Of a stretch of DNA of 7,281 nucleotides, positions 5,438 to 7,281 are shown in pieces. Where the stretch lies: the NCBI GenBank assembly GCA_003231795.1, contig QIJI01000485.1, positions 1 to 7,281 of the forward strand, in the 5' to 3' direction. A program made the translations under genes and the position numbers. Origin of the DNA: Gammaproteobacteria bacterium (lineage in GTDB: Bacteria; Pseudomonadota; Gammaproteobacteria; GCA-001735895). Each line of letters starts with the position of its first letter. The first letter of the stretch is position 1. A model generated the notes under the pieces. The model saw nothing but the letters and a program-made list of their open reading frames with translations, made no database searches and was not told the origin of the DNA.

Positions 5438-6495
5438 GAAGCTTCCAGGTGAGTACGGGAAAAAGTAACCAGGTGATCGACATCGAGCCTGATCCCGATC
5501 CTTTCGTTTATTTTATGGTTGTGGTGGCTGGGTGCAAGACACATCACTTCAATTCCACTATCCATGCGTAAAAAATAAAGGAAATCAGCGCCACGGAAGG
5601 CCTTTTCGACAACCAGGGCAGTATCCGCTGATTCATCATCATGAACAACATCGTCGGGGCGAATCAATACATCCACCTGATCACCGATTTCAACATCGGT
5701 CATCATCTGACCCTGAATTATGCCCAGATCGGTCTTAACCATGTTCGTATCGATTACCCTGGCCGGTACAATCACTCCCTGCCCGATAAAATCTGCGACA
5801 AAACGACTGGCTGGTCGATGATAAAGATCGTAGCCGCTTCCCTGTTGTAAAATTTGCCCTTCGTGAATGACGCAGATCTGGTCAGCCATCGCAAATGCTT
5901 CGTGCTGATCGTGTGTGACCAGTATCGCGGTTGTGCTTTCCTGCTGCAGGATATTGCGAACTTCCCGCGCCAATTGCTCGCGTAGCTCAGTATCCATATT
6001 GGAAAAGGGTTCATCCAGCAACAGTATACCGGGACGAGGCGCGAGAGCACGCGCCAGTGCAACGCGTTGCTGCTGCCCCCCGGAAAGCTGATGTGGATAA
6101 GCCTGGGCATAGGCCGGCAGGCCTACTATCGCAAGCATTTCACTCACCCGTGTATGTTGCCGGCCTGAATCCATTCCTTTGAGGCCGAAGCGAATATTTT
6201 CGTCCACGCGTAAGTGAGGGAATAGTGCAAAATCCTGAAACACCATCCCGATATTTCGTTTTTCCGGCGACAGGCAGTAGTTACTGGAACTGACCTCAAC
6301 ATCGTCGATTAAAACCCGTCCCTGCCAGGCGTTTTCAAACCCTGCAATCACCCGTAGTACAGTCGTTTTTCCACAACCGCTCGGGCCCAACATACAACCG
6401 ATTTCTCCCGGCTCCAGGGCAAAATCAATCTGCTTCAAAACCTGCAAATCATCGTAGCCTGAAGTGAGTCCTTCTATTACTAACCTCGAAGTCAT
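5434..6495 (-). CDS. fbpC: Iron(III)-type ABC transporter ATP-binding protein (FbpC/AfuC-like)
   Basis: Cytoplasmic ATPase that drives import through the adjacent permease. The 353 residues contain a full nucleotide-binding domain: Walker A GPSGCGKTT (37-45), Q-loop VFQDFALFPHLRV (85-97), signature LSGGQQQRVALARAL (137-151), Walker B ILLLDEPFSNMD (157-168) and switch histidine in VTHDQHEA (193-200). The remaining 130 or so residues form a TOBE-type regulatory domain, including VDVLIRPDDVV (274-284). The length and C-terminal extension fit the Fe(III)/polyamine/sulfate importer group. Iron is favoured because the neighbouring permease looks like SfuB/FbpB. The start overlaps the permease stop by 4 bp (ATGA, 6492-6495), and the stop overlaps the 70-residue gene in the same way, so the three genes are tightly coupled. 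The substrate is inferred. Confidence 0.9.
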   Translation of the reverse strand: MTSRLVIEGLTSGYDDLQVLKQIDFALEPGEIGCMLGPSGCGKTTVLRVIAGFENAWQGRVLIDDVEVSSSNYCLSPEKRNIGMVFQDFALFPHLRVDENIRFGLKGMDSGRQHTRVSEMLAIVGLPAYAQAYPHQLSGGQQQRVALARALAPRPGILLLDEPFSNMDTELREQLAREVRNILQQESTTAILVTHDQHEAFAMADQICVIHEGQILQQGSGYDLYHRPASRFVADFIGQGVIVPARVIDTNMVKTDLGIIQGQMMTDVEIGDQVDVLIRPDDVVHDDESADTALVVEKAFRGADFLYFLRMDSGIEVMCLAPSHHNHKINERIGIRLDVDHLVTFSRTHLEAS

Positions 6496-7281
6496 CTACC
6501 CGCCCTGGCAGCGGAAATACTGCGAATCAGTAAAATAGATGGCAATACTCCAACCGCCACAATCATCAATGCCGCAGTCGACGAATCGGCCAGACGTTCA
6601 TCAGAAGCCAATTCATAGGCGCGCACTGCAAGAGTATTGAAATTAAATGGCCGTAAAATCAAGGTCGCTGGTAGCTCCTTCATCACATCGACAAAAACAA
6701 TCAACAAGGCGGTCAATACAGTGCCTTTCATCAACGGCAGGTGAACCCGCCAAAGTATCTCTTTTGGCGTATAAGACAACGAGCGCGCAGCATCATCCAT
6801 CGAAAGTTTGATACCAGCGAGACCCGATTCCACCGTCTGAATCGAAACTGTCAAAAAGCGGACCAGATATGCGAACATGACCGCAAACAGGCTGCCGCTC
6901 AGAATCAAGCCGCTGGAAAATCCAAAATATTCCCGCATCAGATTATCGAGACTGTTATCAAGCCATGCAAACGGAATTATGATCCCGACAGCAACCACGG
7001 TTCCCGGTATGGCGTATCCGGTCGCGACAACACGAATCGAGGCGTTAACCATTTTGCTGCGTAACACTCGTTTTCCATAGGTCAAAAATAATGCAATCAG
7101 AACGGCCAGTGATGCGGCTGCCAGCGCCAGTAATATTGAATTCAGACTGAGCCGGATAAATGATGCATCGACCATGCTGCTATAGGTTTCCGTTGCCCAG
7201 ATCAGTAACTGTCCCGAGGGTAACAGAAAGCCGAAAAAAACCGGAAACAGGCAGACGCTGAACGCGAGGCCGGCGTGCAAT
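6492..7281 (-). CDS. fbpB: Iron(III)-type ABC transporter permease, C-terminal part (5' end beyond window)
   Basis: Inner-membrane channel subunit of an SfuB/FbpB-type importer. Members usually have about 500-550 residues with two fused permease halves; the 263 codons visible correspond to the second half. Counting from 7280, hydrophobic segments lie at about 3-29, 42-67, 79-106, 124-147, 186-208 and 233-253. The cytoplasmic coupling loop contains DDAARSLSYTPKEILWRVHL (162-181), the EAA-type motif that docks to the ATPase. Family signatures follow: DVMKELPATLILRPFNFNTL (198-217) and AVRAYELASDE (218-228). The frame is open to the right edge with no convincing start, and a TTG at 7280 is not preceded by a ribosome site, so the gene continues out of the window. 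The binding protein (FbpA-like) would be expected further upstream but is not seen. Confidence 0.9.
   Translation of the reverse strand, partial: LHAGLAFSVCLFPVFFGFLLPSGQLLIWATETYSSMVDASFIRLSLNSILLALAAASLAVLIALFLTYGKRVLRSKMVNASIRVVATGYAIPGTVVAVGIIIPFAWLDNSLDNLMREYFGFSSGLILSGSLFAVMFAYLVRFLTVSIQTVESGLAGIKLSMDDAARSLSYTPKEILWRVHLPLMKGTVLTALLIVFVDVMKELPATLILRPFNFNTLAVRAYELASDERLADSSTAALMIVAVGVLPSILLIRSISAARAGR

Overview
The window reads as ordinary chromosome of a gammaproteobacterium. The main evidence is the sigma-E block rpoE-rseA-rseB with nadB divergent from it, an arrangement also found in Escherichia coli and Pseudomonas relatives. RpoE, RseA and RseB are all of the gammaproteobacterial type. 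Base composition looks mid-range by eye. I cannot name a genus. I see no insertion sequence, phage gene, CRISPR array, rRNA or tRNA.

Layout: (1) Positions 1-2152, minus strand: rpoE (sigma-E), rseA (inner-membrane anti-sigma factor) and rseB/mucB (periplasmic regulator). They are transcribed leftwards, and rseB runs off the left edge just short of its stop. (2) Positions 2153-2361: a 209-bp divergent control region. It carries a candidate sigma-E promoter for rpoE, a candidate sigma-70 promoter for nadB, and a GC-rich 8-bp-stem hairpin built from two copies of TGGGCCCA in the nadB leader. (3) Positions 2362-4407, plus strand: nadB (L-aspartate oxidase), followed after 12 nt by a yjbQ-family gene. 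(4) Positions 4408-4573: a 166-bp spacer with a plausible extended -10 promoter, then adk (adenylate kinase) at 4574-5209, whose lid carries four cysteines. (5) Positions 5225-7281, minus strand, convergent with adk: the 3' part of an iron(III)-type ABC importer operon. It contains a permease cut by the right edge, its ATPase, and a 70-residue two-helix membrane protein, joined by two 4-bp ATGA overlaps.

How the genes work together: RpoE, RseA and RseB form the envelope-stress circuit. RseA holds sigma-E at the membrane, RseB protects RseA, and the sigma-E-like promoter upstream of rpoE would give autoregulation. NadB starts de novo NAD synthesis, and its neighbour YjbQ is a poorly understood metal-binding family with reported weak thiamine-phosphate synthase activity. 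Adk balances adenine nucleotides. The right-hand operon would import ferric iron or a similar cation; its periplasmic binding protein is not in view.

No stretch of more than 300 bases lacks a gene. The items most worth following up are the unrecognised 70-residue membrane protein coupled to the importer, the nadB leader hairpin, and the zinc-type lid of Adk. I do not see a clearly new multi-gene system here.
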